DNA of 31,206 nucleotides from an uncultured Oscillibacter sp. (lineage in GTDB: Bacteria > Bacillota > Clostridia > Oscillospirales > Oscillospiraceae). The notes beneath the pieces were generated by a model. It was not told where the DNA came from. It saw nothing but the letters and a program-made list of their open reading frames with translations, and did no database searches. Shown here piece by piece: positions 14,740-22,283 of the stretch. The stretch is from contig CAJTZI010000022.1 in the NCBI GenBank assembly GCA_910584075.1, forward strand, positions 1 through 31,206. Reading direction: 5' to 3'. The first letter of the stretch is position 1. Each line of letters opens with the position of its first letter. Both the position numbers and the translations under genes were made by a program.

Positions 14740-15792
14740 ATGCTCAGTCAAAAGGAGATCCTCTCCACCATCGAAATGATTGACCAGCAGCATCTGGACA
14801 TCCGCACCGTCACCATGGGCATTTCCCTGCTCAGCTGCTGCGACCCGGCCCCGGCCCGGGCCTGTGATAAAATCTATGAAAAAATCTGCCGCTATGCCGA
14901 AAAGCTGGTCCAGACCGGTCAGGATATTGAGGCGGAGTTCGGCATCCCCATCGTCAACAAGCGCATCTCCGTTACCCCCATGGCCCTGGTGGCCGGGGCG
15001 TCGGAGACGGAGGACTATGTTCCCTTCGCGCTGGCGCTGGACCGGGCCGCCAAAACCTGCGGCGTGGACTTTATCGGCGGCTACTCCGCCCTGGTGCAAA
15101 AGGGCATGACAGAGGCCGATAAAAAGCTGATCCGCTCCATTCCCGAGGCGCTGTCCCGGACGGAGCTGGTGTGCTCCTCCGTCAACGTGGGCTCCACCCG
15201 GGCGGGCATTAACATGGACGCCGTGGCCCTCATGGGCCAAATTGTGAAGGAAACCGCCGCCGCCACGGCGAACCGGGAGGGCCTTGGCTGCGCCAAGCTG
15301 GTGGTGTTTTGCAACGCTGTGGAGGACAACCCCTTCATGGCCGGCGCGTTCCACGGCGCGGGGGAGGCGGAAAAGGTCATCAACGTGGGCGTCTCCGGCC
15401 CCGGCGTTGTGCACCACGCCCTCCAGGCGGTGAAGGGCCAGCCCTTCGACGTGGTGGCGGAGACGGTGAAGAAGACCGCCTTCCGGGTCACCCGCATGGG
15501 CCAGCTGGTGGCCCAGGAGGCCAGCCGGCGGCTGGACACCCCCTTCGGCATCGTGGACCTGAGTCTGGCCCCCACCCCCGCCATCGGGGACAGCGTGGCC
15601 CGGATTCTGGAGGAGATGGGCCTGGAGACCTGCGGCACCCACGGCACCACGGCGGCCCTGGCCCTCTTGAACGACGCGGTGAAAAAGGGCGGGGTTATGG
15701 CCTCCTCCAGCGTGGGGGGCCTCTCCGGGGCCTTCATTCCCGTCAGTGAGGACGAGGGCATGATCGCCGCCGCCCGGGGCGGGACGCCATGA
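14740..15792 (+). CDS. UPF0210 (PFL family, DUF711) protein, N-terminal ~350 residues of a split gene
   Basis: The family member is normally a single protein of about 450 residues. Here the first 350 residues match well: 'ETIEM..QHLDIRTVTMGISLLSC'-like start (here 'LSTIEMIDQQHLDIRTVTMG'), 'FGIPIVNKRISVTPMAL', 'VDFIGGYSALVQKG', 'CSSVNVGSTRAGINMDAV', 'GVSGPGVVHHAL', 'FRVTRMGQLVAQEAS', 'FGIVDLSLAPTPAIGDSVA' and 'SVGGLSGAFIPVSEDEGMIAAA'. It then reads RGGTP and stops, where the family continues through about 'LxLEKLEAMT' into the C-terminal part. That part is encoded by the next ORF, which overlaps by ATGA. A deletion of roughly 20-25 bases plus a frame change would explain this. Function of the family is unknown. 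SD AAGGAGGAG precedes ATG 14740. Confidence 0.88.
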   Translation: MLSQKEILSTIEMIDQQHLDIRTVTMGISLLSCCDPAPARACDKIYEKICRYAEKLVQTGQDIEAEFGIPIVNKRISVTPMALVAGASETEDYVPFALALDRAAKTCGVDFIGGYSALVQKGMTEADKKLIRSIPEALSRTELVCSSVNVGSTRAGINMDAVALMGQIVKETAAATANREGLGCAKLVVFCNAVEDNPFMAGAFHGAGEAEKVINVGVSGPGVVHHALQAVKGQPFDVVAETVKKTAFRVTRMGQLVAQEASRRLDTPFGIVDLSLAPTPAIGDSVARILEEMGLETCGTHGTTAALALLNDAVKKGGVMASSSVGGLSGAFIPVSEDEGMIAAARGGTP

Positions 15793-16076
15793 CCTGTGTG
15801 TGCTCTGTGGGTCTGGACATGATCGCCGTCCCCGGGGACACCCCGGCGGAGACCGTGGCGGCCATCATCGCCGACGAGGCGGCCATCGGCATGGTGAACA
15901 ACAAGACCACCGCCGTGCGGCTGCTGGTGACGCCGGGCAAGACGGTGGGGGACACCATCGAGATGGGGGGCCTTCTGGGGAGCGCGCCGGTGATGCCGGT
16001 ACACCGGGAGTCCAGCGCGGACTTCATCGCTCGGGGCGGGCGGATTCCCGCGCCATTGCACAGCCTGAAAAACTGA
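15789..16076 (+). CDS. UPF0210 protein, C-terminal ~95 residues of the split gene
   Basis: This ORF begins at the ATG of the conserved 'AMTCVCSVGLDMIAVPGDTP' block and continues 'ETVAAIIADEAAIGMVNNKTTAVRLL', 'GGLLGSAPVMPVHRESSADF', 'RGGRIPAPLHSLKN', the complete conserved end of UPF0210 proteins. Its ATG overlaps the TGA of the preceding ORF in ATGA, an arrangement typical of coupled translation, so the two halves could be made as separate chains and associate. No strong SD of its own is seen. Sequence conservation up to the last residue argues that it is still under selection or only recently broken. If the split is non-functional, both ORFs together are a pseudogene. Confidence 0.8.
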   Translation: MTCVCSVGLDMIAVPGDTPAETVAAIIADEAAIGMVNNKTTAVRLLVTPGKTVGDTIEMGGLLGSAPVMPVHRESSADFIARGGRIPAPLHSLKN

Positions 16077-16084
16077 GAGAGAAT

Positions 16085-16150
16085 AAAAGTTTAGGGCCGC
16101 CCTTTTCAAAGGGCGGTGGGGGTGCGGGGGCAAAACCCCTGCGGGTTTGG
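16085..16150. repeat. Interspersed intergenic repeat, copy 2
   Basis: Same block order as 4800-4864: AAAAGTTT, CCTTTTCAAA, GGCGG with a G-run, a C-rich part and TTTGG/TTGG. In this copy CCGCCCTTT and AAAGGGCGG form a perfect 9-bp hairpin around TC, followed by GGGGGCAAAACCCC. It follows the UPF0210 stop, as copy 1 follows the ABC-F stop. Confidence 0.55.
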
Positions 16151-16214
16151 GCGGAGCCCAAAACATCCCGTTTACAGCCGCACCCAGAAAAAATCTTTTA
16201 CTCAGAAATGATAG

Positions 16215-16249
16215 AAAGGCCCGGGAGGCAGCGCCTCCCGGGCCTTTTT
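16215..16249 (+). terminator. Strong intrinsic terminator, shared by convergent genes
   Basis: AAAGGCCCGGGAGGC (16215-16229) pairs perfectly with GCCTCCCGGGCCTTT (16233-16247) around a 3-base loop and is followed by T5. It ends the plus-strand amino-acid block, and its palindromic A-flank lets it stop the minus-strand DUF4367 transcript as well. Confidence 0.9.
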
Positions 16250-16252
16250 GCA

Positions 16253-17287
16253 TTACTCCGCGGCCTTTGCGGTTTCTGCGGTCTTCACTGCGATGTGCTC
16301 CGCCATAAAAATCAGAACCTCCTGATCAAGACAGCCCTCCAGCCGGAAGCTGATCTTCGTCTCCGGGTCCGTCCAGAGGAGTGTGCTGCTGACGGAGCCC
16401 CCCAGAGTTGTGGAGGTCTCGCCGTCTCCCGTCTTCGTCACGACCGTGAGCACCTGGGTCTTCTCCTGCCAGAACTGAGCCTCGGTGCCATTCACCGTCA
16501 CCGTCTCCACCGTTCCGGCCTCGCCGGAGCGCAGGGGCAGGGAGCTGTATGTCCAGGTGAAGCCGCCGGCCCCCTCCACGGACCACTGCTCCTCCACCAC
16601 CTCCGGCAGAACGCCGCGGGAGAAGAGACTGGCCCCGGCGGGCAGGATGGTGAGGGCGTACTCCGGCAGGGAGCTCGTGACCTCCGTCACGCTCCCGGCG
16701 ATCTTCTCCAGCGCGGCCTGATCCAGACTGCCGGACAGCCAGAAGAGACTGCCCTGTTCGTTCTCCCAGACAAGATCATTGGTCAGATACCCGTGGGAGG
16801 GGACGCCCTGGTAGAAATCCGCGTCACGGCCCTGGACCTTGGTCCTGTGGAGGACGCTGCTGCCGCTCACGGCGGCCCCCGCCGCGGCGCCGATGCTCCC
16901 GGTGGGCCGGAGATAGCAGGTGAAGGTCAGCCGGTCCTCTCCGTTTTCATAGATCCAGGAGGCTTTCAGCTCGCCCTTTTGCGGGACCCCGCCGGAAGAG
17001 GCACTGCTGAGGGCGTAGCCCTCCGGCAGCCAGGCAGGCCGGAAGGCGGGGGGCTGCTCCCCATCCGGCACCTTGGCGGGGGCGGGGCCGGTGTAGTAGA
17101 GGTATCCCTCCAGATACTCCCGCTGCCAGGTGCGGCCCGGCACGGTCTTGGAGACCTGGGATGCCGTCTTTCCTGTCTCGTCCGCCGCCTTCTTCCCGGC
17201 GGGGGCCGCCAGGGCCGTGGTGCACAGGGACAGGGTCAGCGCCGCTGTGGTGAGTCCTGCCAGAATGGATGTCATGGTCTTTTTCAT
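16253..17287 (-). CDS. Secreted DUF4367 protein, paralogue of the adjacent anti-sigma-like protein
   Basis: A 344-residue protein with a classic signal peptide ('MKKTMTSILAGLTTAALTLS', cleavage likely after 'TTALAAPA'), no lipobox and no later membrane helix, so it should be exported. The mature part is a close copy of the neighbouring protein's outer domain: 'GYLYYTGPAPAKVPDGEQPP', 'RPAWLPEGY', 'CYLRPTGSIG', 'VQGRDADFYQG', 'NDLVWENEQGSLFWLSGSLDQ'. A second, weaker copy of the unit follows near the C-terminus ('VNGTEAQFW', 'LLWTDPETKISFRLEGCLDQE'), so each protein holds two DUF4367 units. ATG at 17287 was chosen for the signal peptide and SD AAAGGAAG; the frame stays open upstream to 17368. 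Its promoter region resembles that of the sigma gene. Role unknown; perhaps a soluble sensor or decoy for the same ligand. Confidence 0.85.
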   Translation of the reverse strand: MKKTMTSILAGLTTAALTLSLCTTALAAPAGKKAADETGKTASQVSKTVPGRTWQREYLEGYLYYTGPAPAKVPDGEQPPAFRPAWLPEGYALSSASSGGVPQKGELKASWIYENGEDRLTFTCYLRPTGSIGAAAGAAVSGSSVLHRTKVQGRDADFYQGVPSHGYLTNDLVWENEQGSLFWLSGSLDQAALEKIAGSVTEVTSSLPEYALTILPAGASLFSRGVLPEVVEEQWSVEGAGGFTWTYSSLPLRSGEAGTVETVTVNGTEAQFWQEKTQVLTVVTKTGDGETSTTLGGSVSSTLLWTDPETKISFRLEGCLDQEVLIFMAEHIAVKTAETAKAAE

Positions 17288-17328
17288 AGGATTCTTCCTT
17301 TCTTTCCGGCGGGGTGTTCCCCGCCTCG

Positions 17329-17366
17329 TTCTGACAGGTAAACGGAGGGGAGGAGAAAAGTATCCC
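17329..17366 (-). promoter_or_regulatory. ECF-type promoter-like block upstream of the secreted DUF4367 gene
   Basis: Read on the minus strand: GGGATACTTT, 11 bases, CCGTTTAC, 4 bases, CAGAA. The same elements in the same order and nearly the same spacing occur 37 bases upstream of the sigma gene (19117-19153), with about 26 of 38 positions identical. Outside these blocks the two leaders differ. GGGAT and CGTTTA lie 16-17 bases apart, as for ECF -35 and -10 elements. A TATAAT-like -10 also lies at 17370-17375 (minus). Confidence 0.6.
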
Positions 17367-17396
17367 ATGATTATAAAATATTTTTGAATAATTTTT

Positions 17397-18560
17397 TCAG
17401 CCCTTATTTTCCGTGATATTCTCCGCGATTTTCAGGAACTCCTCCTTCTCCAAATAACCCGTGATCCGGAAGGCGATGCCGGTCTCCGGGTCCGTCCAGA
17501 GCAGCGCGCTGGTGGGCCGGCCGCTCAGGGCGGTGGTGGTGGAGTCCTCGCCGCTTCCAATCGAGATCGTCAGCGACTGGGTGGGGACCCCCGTCAGATA
17601 TTCCGCCGGAATCCCGCGCACCGTCACCGCCTCCGATACGCCCTCCGCGGCGTCTCTGGGAGCGCTCAACGGCTGGGAGGCATAGGACCAGTCAAAGCCG
17701 CCCCGGTCCGGAATGTCCCAAGCCTCCTGGATATATTCCGGGAAGGCAACGCAGAGGCCGGGCCGCTCCTTTGCCCCCTCCGGCACCCAGCCCAGATGGT
17801 AGTCCGGCAGCGCCCCCCGGGCTTCCGCCACGCTCTCGCCGATGCGCTCCAGGGTGGCCTGATCCAGATCGCCGGACAGGTGGAACAACGTGCCCTGCTC
17901 GTTTTCCCACACCAGGTCGTTGATCAGATACCCGTGGGAGGGCTTTCCCTCATAGAAGTCCGCGTCGTATCCCTGGACCGTGGTCTTGTGCAAGGTGCTG
18001 GAGGCGTTTACGGCGGCTCCATGCGCGGTGCCGACTTCCCCGGAGGGGCGCAGATAGCACTGAAAACGCAGGGTTTCCCGGCCCTTTACATACCTCCAGC
18101 CGGCCGCCAGATCGACGCTGTTCTCATAGTCCACTCCGGTCTGGTCGGCGTCTTCCAGGACCCATCCCTCCGGGACCCAGGCGGGACGCCAGAGAGGGGG
18201 CTGTTCCCCCTCCGGGATTTCCGCCGGAGCGGACCCGGTGTAATAGGTGTAGCCCTCAAAGGTCTCCCGGAACCATCTTGTCACCGCCGCCCGCACCGTG
18301 GGGCTCACCGCCATCAGCGCCCCCAGGGCCACCGTGCAGGCCAGCGCCACGCACGCGGCATTCCGGGCCGCCCGCTTCCACATGGGCTGTGCCCGCCGCC
18401 TTACCCAGTTCCACGGGTCCGCCAGAAGCCGCATCCGCTCCCGGCGGTATTTCGGCGAAAAGTCTATCTCCCAGTCCGGCAGCTTCTCCAGCACCATTTC
18501 GTACTGGGCCAGGTTGGCCTCCATCAGACCCCGGCGCAGCATCTCGTCAAACTGCCGCAT
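17397..18560 (-). CDS. Membrane-anchored DUF4367 protein, putative anti-sigma factor
   Basis: The 387-residue protein has a cytoplasmic N-terminal region (~1-65, 'MRQFDEMLRRGLMEANL' onward, Arg-rich near 'KYRRERMRLL'), one membrane helix at about 66-86 ('AACVALACTVALGALMAVSP'), and an extracellular DUF4367 region: 'GYTYYTGSAPAEIPEGEQPP', 'RPAWVPEGW', 'CYLRPSGEVG', 'VQGYDADFYEG', 'NDLVWENEQGTLFHLSGDLDQ', with a second unit ending 'LLWTDPETGIAFRITGYLEKEEFLKIAENI'. Proteins of this design, encoded right after an ECF sigma gene, act as anti-sigma factors that release the sigma on an envelope signal. The start overlaps the sigma gene by 14 bases, implying coupled translation. No CHCC-zinc motif is visible in the N-terminal part. 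Anti-sigma function is inferred from context and topology. Confidence 0.82.
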   Translation of the reverse strand: MRQFDEMLRRGLMEANLAQYEMVLEKLPDWEIDFSPKYRRERMRLLADPWNWVRRRAQPMWKRAARNAACVALACTVALGALMAVSPTVRAAVTRWFRETFEGYTYYTGSAPAEIPEGEQPPLWRPAWVPEGWVLEDADQTGVDYENSVDLAAGWRYVKGRETLRFQCYLRPSGEVGTAHGAAVNASSTLHKTTVQGYDADFYEGKPSHGYLINDLVWENEQGTLFHLSGDLDQATLERIGESVAEARGALPDYHLGWVPEGAKERPGLCVAFPEYIQEAWDIPDRGGFDWSYASQPLSAPRDAAEGVSEAVTVRGIPAEYLTGVPTQSLTISIGSGEDSTTTALSGRPTSALLWTDPETGIAFRITGYLEKEEFLKIAENITENKG

Positions 18561-19080
18561 AGTGGTATCCCTCCTCCTCCAGACGTTCTTTCAACATGGC
18601 CCGCCCCCGCAGCACTCGGCTGGCTACCGTGGACTCGTTCATCTTGAGCCGCCGGGCGATCTCGCGGTTGCTCTGCTCCTCCACCAGCTTCAGCTCCAGA
18701 ATCCGCCGATAGCCCTCCGGCAAAGCGCGGATGAGAGAGACCAGATAGTCGTACTCGTCCTCGTGGGCCTCCCGAGCTGGGGGGTCCCAGTCCTCCGGAA
18801 AGGCCACGGTCCTCCGCTCTGTCCGCAGGATGTCCAAGGCACAGTTTTTGGCGGTTGTGACCACATACCCCTCGGTCTCGTCCCAGGGCAGGGCGGACAC
18901 CCGGTCCCAGCGGCGCAGCAGCTGGAACCAGGCCTGCTGGGCGGCGTCCTCCGCCCGGGTGGGGTCCCCCAGCGCCCGCAGGGCCACCGCATAAACGGTT
19001 TTCTCGTATGCCTCATAGAGCCGGGTGAACCGCCGCTGGTCCGCCTCCGTCTCCAGCATGGCAAGGTAGATGGCAAGCAT
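18547..19080 (-). CDS. ECF sigma-70 family RNA polymerase sigma factor
   Basis: A 177-residue protein with only regions 2 and 4. Region 2 is 'RLYEAYEKTVYAVALRALGDP', 'AEDAAQQAWFQLLRRWDRV', 'GYVVTTAKNCALDILRTERR'; region 4 is 'ALPEGYRRILELKLVEEQSNREIARRL' (part) followed by the DNA-reading helix 'MNESTVASRVLRGRAMLKERL'. It directs RNA polymerase to its own promoter set. ATG 19080 has a strong SD (AGGAGGAGAA on the minus strand). It is first in a minus-strand operon with the overlapping DUF4367 membrane protein. The shared block in front of it and in front of the secreted paralogue suggests that it activates itself and that gene. Confidence 0.93.
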   Translation of the reverse strand: MLAIYLAMLETEADQRRFTRLYEAYEKTVYAVALRALGDPTRAEDAAQQAWFQLLRRWDRVSALPWDETEGYVVTTAKNCALDILRTERRTVAFPEDWDPPAREAHEDEYDYLVSLIRALPEGYRRILELKLVEEQSNREIARRLKMNESTVASRVLRGRAMLKERLEEEGYHYAAV

Positions 19081-19116
19081 GGAAGTTCTCCTCCTCTGTA
19101 CCGGCGCTCTCGCCGT

Positions 19117-19153
19117 TTCTGCTCAGTAAACGGCGGAGAGGGCAAAGCATCCC
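19117..19153 (-). promoter_or_regulatory. ECF-type autoregulatory promoter-like block upstream of the sigma gene
   Basis: Read on the minus strand: GGGATGCTTT, 10 bases, CCGTTTAC, 4 bases, CAGAA, matching the block at 17329-17366. It overlaps three related arms: CGCCGTTT (19111-19118), AAACGGCGG (19128-19136) and CCGCCGTTT (19152-19160), so two alternative hairpins or an operator-like inverted repeat surround the putative -10. Confidence 0.6.
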
Positions 19154-19307
19154 GCCGTTTGAAAAAATTTTTTCTTTTTTATGATAAAACAGACAGGTTC
19201 CCGGCGCAAAAAACGCACCGGCGGGGCTGCTCGGCCTCCTGCACGGGAAAAACGCCGGTTTGCACCCTTTTTTTCGACAAATTTTGACAAGAATCAACAC
19301 TTTTCTC

Positions 19308-19336
19308 TTGAAAAAACTGAAAACTTTTTGTAAACT
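19308..19336 (+). promoter_or_regulatory. Sigma-A promoter of the envelope operon, in the divergent gap 19081-19476
   Basis: TTGAAA (19308-19313), 17-base spacer, TAAACT (19331-19336). A further TTGACA lies at 19284-19289. The gap is about 395 bases: its left part holds the sigma promoter block, the middle (19160-19345) is A/T-rich with T7 at 19268-19274, and the right part (19346-19460) is GC-rich leader without a gene that I can support. Confidence 0.55.
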
Positions 19337-19476
19337 TATGTAATTGAACACAATGCCGCCGGCGCATTTTCCGCGGGGCGGGGGACAGGGTCCCCTGTTT
19401 TGCCGTGATCTGCCGTTCCTCCGCCGGCCGGAGCGGACACGCGGCGCCCATATTCATGATGGAGAGGATGTTTGAT

Positions 19477-20874
19477 TTGGCATTCAACACCGCCTCGTTT
19501 TTGTTCTTCCTGTTTCCGCCGCTGTTTTTGCTGTACGCCCTCGTACCGGGGCGGCGGGGGAAGAACGCCTTTTTGCTCATCGCCAGCCTGATCTTCTACG
19601 CCGCTGGACAGTGGCAGGGCCTGCCCTTCCTGCTCCTGGCGGCCCTGCTGAGCTGGGCCGCGGGGGTGCTGATCCCCCGGGTCCGGGCCAAGCGGGCCCT
19701 GCTGGCTCTGGTGCTGACCCTGGACCTCTCCATTCTGGGCGTGTTCAAGTACCTGAATTTTCTCACCGGCATCGTAAACAGCCTGACGGGGCTCCGTCTG
19801 CCGGAGGCAGATCTTCTCCTGCCGGTGGGCATCTCTTTCTTTATCTTCAAGGCCATGGCCTACGCCGTCGACGTCTGCCGCAACGAGTACGCCGCCGCCC
19901 GCCGGTTCTCCGACGTGCTGCTGTACATCTCCTTCTTTCCCCAGGTCACCTCCGGACCCATCTCCCGCTTCGGCGCTTTTGCCGTCCAGCTGGAGGAGCG
20001 GACGCCCCTCAGCGCCGTCCAGTCGGCCCGGGGCCTGCGGCGGTTCACCGTGGGCTTTGCCAAAAAGACCCTGATCGCGGGACTGGCCGCCCCGCTGGCC
20101 GACGCCGCATTCTCCCTGGGGGCCGGACTGGACTGCCGTCTGGCCTGGCTGGGGGCCGCCGCCTACACCATTCAGATCTACTTCGACTTCTCCGGATACA
20201 GCGATATGGCCATTGGCCTGGGGCAGATGCTGGGCTTTCACACGCCGGAGAACTTCCAGTACCCCTATATCTCCGCCTCGATCACCGAGTTCTGGCGCCG
20301 GTGGCATATCTCCCTGTCCTCCTGGTTCCGGGACTATCTGTATATTCCCCTGGGGGGCGGACGGTGGGGCACGCCCCGGAAGTGTCTGAACAAGGCCGTG
20401 GTGTTCCTGCTCTGCGGCCTATGGCACGGGGCCAGCTGGACCTTCGTCCTCTGGGGGGTGTGGCACGGCCTCCTCTCCGCCGCAGAGAGCGCTCTGCCCC
20501 TGCGGCGGTGGCAGCGGCACTGGCCGGTGCGGCTGCTGGGCCATGTCTATACGCTTTTGGCGGTGTGTCTGGGGTTTGTGATGTTCCGGGCCGCCACGGT
20601 GGGCGAGGCTGTCACGGTGTTCCGGGCCATGTTCACCGGCGGCGTGACCGCCGCCTCCACCTTGGTCCTGGAGCGGATCAGCCTCGCGGCGTGGTTCGCC
20701 CTGGCGGCGGGAGCGGTGTGCAGCACGCCGCTGGGCTCCTGGCTGTGGCAGAAGCTCTCCGGCAGAACCTGGGCCGCGGCGCTGTCGTATCTGGCGGCGG
20801 CGGGACTGTTCGTACTGTGCCTGCTGGCCATGGCGGGCGGCGGGTTCCGACCCTTCATCTACTTCCAGTTTTGA
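19477..20874 (+). CDS. MBOAT family O-acyltransferase (AlgI/DltB-like)
   Basis: A polytopic membrane protein of about 465 residues that moves acyl groups, usually acetyl, across the membrane to an extracellular polymer. Family motifs: 'FLFFLFPPLFLLYALVP' at the start, 'LPVGISFFIFKAMAYAVDV', 'FPQVTSGPISRF', 'IYFDFSGYSDMAIGLGQMLG', 'FWRRWHISLSSWFRDYLYIPLGG' (part), and the active-site His317 in 'LLCGLWHGASWTF'. TTG 19477 is preferred: it has SD GGAGAGG (19461-19467) 9 bases away and gives MAFNTASFLFF, aligning with the usual MVFSS start; ATG 19468 and ATG 19456 are in frame but have no usable SD. It is paired with a DHHW/AlgJ-like gene 9 bases downstream, the normal partner of AlgI-type MBOATs. 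The acceptor polymer is unknown. Confidence 0.92.
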   Translation: MAFNTASFLFFLFPPLFLLYALVPGRRGKNAFLLIASLIFYAAGQWQGLPFLLLAALLSWAAGVLIPRVRAKRALLALVLTLDLSILGVFKYLNFLTGIVNSLTGLRLPEADLLLPVGISFFIFKAMAYAVDVCRNEYAAARRFSDVLLYISFFPQVTSGPISRFGAFAVQLEERTPLSAVQSARGLRRFTVGFAKKTLIAGLAAPLADAAFSLGAGLDCRLAWLGAAAYTIQIYFDFSGYSDMAIGLGQMLGFHTPENFQYPYISASITEFWRRWHISLSSWFRDYLYIPLGGGRWGTPRKCLNKAVVFLLCGLWHGASWTFVLWGVWHGLLSAAESALPLRRWQRHWPVRLLGHVYTLLAVCLGFVMFRAATVGEAVTVFRAMFTGGVTAASTLVLERISLAAWFALAAGAVCSTPLGSWLWQKLSGRTWAAALSYLAAAGLFVLCLLAMAGGGFRPFIYFQF

Positions 20875-20883
20875 GGTGGCGTC

Positions 20884-22218
20884 ATGGGAAAGAAAGCTGC
20901 GTGCGCCCTGTTTACGGCGCTGATTCTGCTGGTCTGTCTGGTGCCCTCGGCGGGGATGCTCCTGCCCCGGGAGGCGGACACCGGCGGTAACGAGACCCTG
21001 GCGGCTCTGCCCGGCATTTATGACCGACAGGGCAGGCTGAACACCCAGTACCTCTCCCAGCTCCAGCGCTACGCCGAGGACAACCACTACCTGCGCCAGA
21101 GGATGATCACCCTCTGGTCGGAGCTGAACGTGCGGTATCTGGGTACCTCTATCGCGGAGGACGTGGTGCTGGGGACGGACGGCTGGCTCTACTTCGGCGA
21201 CACCTTGCCGGACTACGCCGGGACGGACTCCATGACGGAGCGGGAGATCTTCTCCGCCGCCCGAAATCTGGCCCTGGCGCAGGAGTACTGCGAGAGCCGG
21301 GGGGCGGAGTTCCTCTTCACCGTGGCTCCCAACAAAAACTCCCTCTACCCGGAGCGTATGCCCGGGATTACCCCGGCCGCCGGTCCCGGAAACGCGGAGC
21401 GGCTGGCGGAGGAGCTGGAGCGGCAGGGCGTGTGCTATCTGGACCTCTTCGCCCTCTTCCGGGGGCGGGAGGAGACGCTGTACTTCGCCTCGGACTCCCA
21501 CTGGAACGCCCGGGGCGCGGCTCTGGCGGCGGACGCGGTGAACGGCGCACTGGGCCGGACCACCCGATACTTTGACGGCCCCTTTGACCCGGCGTCCCAC
21601 AGGGGAGACCTCTATGATATGCTCTATCCCGCCGGGACGGCGGAGGAGGGCGACTTCGTCTGCCCGGACCTCCGCTTTACATACGACGCCCCTATCCGCT
21701 CGGCGGAGAATCTCACGATCATGACCTCCGGCGGGGGGGAGGGGTCCCTGCTGATGTTCCGGGACTCCTTCGGGAACAACCTCTACCCCTATCTGGCGGA
21801 CAGCTTCGCCTCCGCTCTGTTCTCACGGGCCATGCCCTACCGGCTGGACCTGACTGCCGCCCGGGAGGCGGATTTCGTTGCAGCGGAGCTGGTGGAGCGG
21901 AATCTGCGGTATCTGATCCGGGAAGCCCCCGTGATGCCGGCCCCACGGCGGCAGGCCGTGGAGAGCGCCCGGGGAGAGGGATTCATCTCCCTGGCCCGGG
22001 AGGCGCCGGAGGAGGGGCATGTTCTGTCCTCCGGGACGCTGCCCAGGGCTCCGGACAGCGGATCTCCGGTGCTGGTGAACACGGCGGACGGCGGCTGCTA
22101 CGAGGCCTTTTTGCTGGAGGACGGCAGATTTGGGCTGTACCTCCCGGAGGACGCGGAGCCGGAGAGCGCGGTGTTTTACGCCGGAGGCGGTGCCGTCCGG
22201 CTGCCGCTGATCTGGTAG
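20884..22218 (+). CDS. DHHW/AlgJ-like SGNH-fold protein, partner of the MBOAT
   Basis: A 444-residue protein with one N-terminal membrane helix (about 6-25) and an extracellular SGNH-hydrolase-like domain. Key residues: 'GTDGWLYFGD' near 98-107, 'FTVAPNKNSLYPE', the D-S-H-W motif with D204 and H206 ('SDSHWNARG'), and S295 in 'LMFRDSFGNNLYPYL'. These Asp/His/Ser residues are the catalytic triad seen in AlgJ/AlgX acetyltransferases, which take the acetyl group delivered by the MBOAT and place it on the polysaccharide. The last ~100 residues form a small beta-rich extension after 'APEEGHVLSSG'. ATG 20884 follows GAGGTGGCGTC. Enzyme activity is inferred from motifs and pairing. Confidence 0.85.
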   Translation: MGKKAACALFTALILLVCLVPSAGMLLPREADTGGNETLAALPGIYDRQGRLNTQYLSQLQRYAEDNHYLRQRMITLWSELNVRYLGTSIAEDVVLGTDGWLYFGDTLPDYAGTDSMTEREIFSAARNLALAQEYCESRGAEFLFTVAPNKNSLYPERMPGITPAAGPGNAERLAEELERQGVCYLDLFALFRGREETLYFASDSHWNARGAALAADAVNGALGRTTRYFDGPFDPASHRGDLYDMLYPAGTAEEGDFVCPDLRFTYDAPIRSAENLTIMTSGGGEGSLLMFRDSFGNNLYPYLADSFASALFSRAMPYRLDLTAAREADFVAAELVERNLRYLIREAPVMPAPRRQAVESARGEGFISLAREAPEEGHVLSSGTLPRAPDSGSPVLVNTADGGCYEAFLLEDGRFGLYLPEDAEPESAVFYAGGGAVRLPLIW

Positions 22219-22283
22219 AGTGCGTTTTGTCTGATGATCACCGTCTCCCGCGGGGAGATGAAAATAGAGAGGAAGAGATTACG

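Noticed and set aside
16168..16175. A third CCGTTTAC copy, suggesting another ECF promoter
   Set aside because: It lies on the plus strand in an intergenic repeat, lacks the GGGAT-CTTT block upstream, and points into a terminator and a convergent gene.
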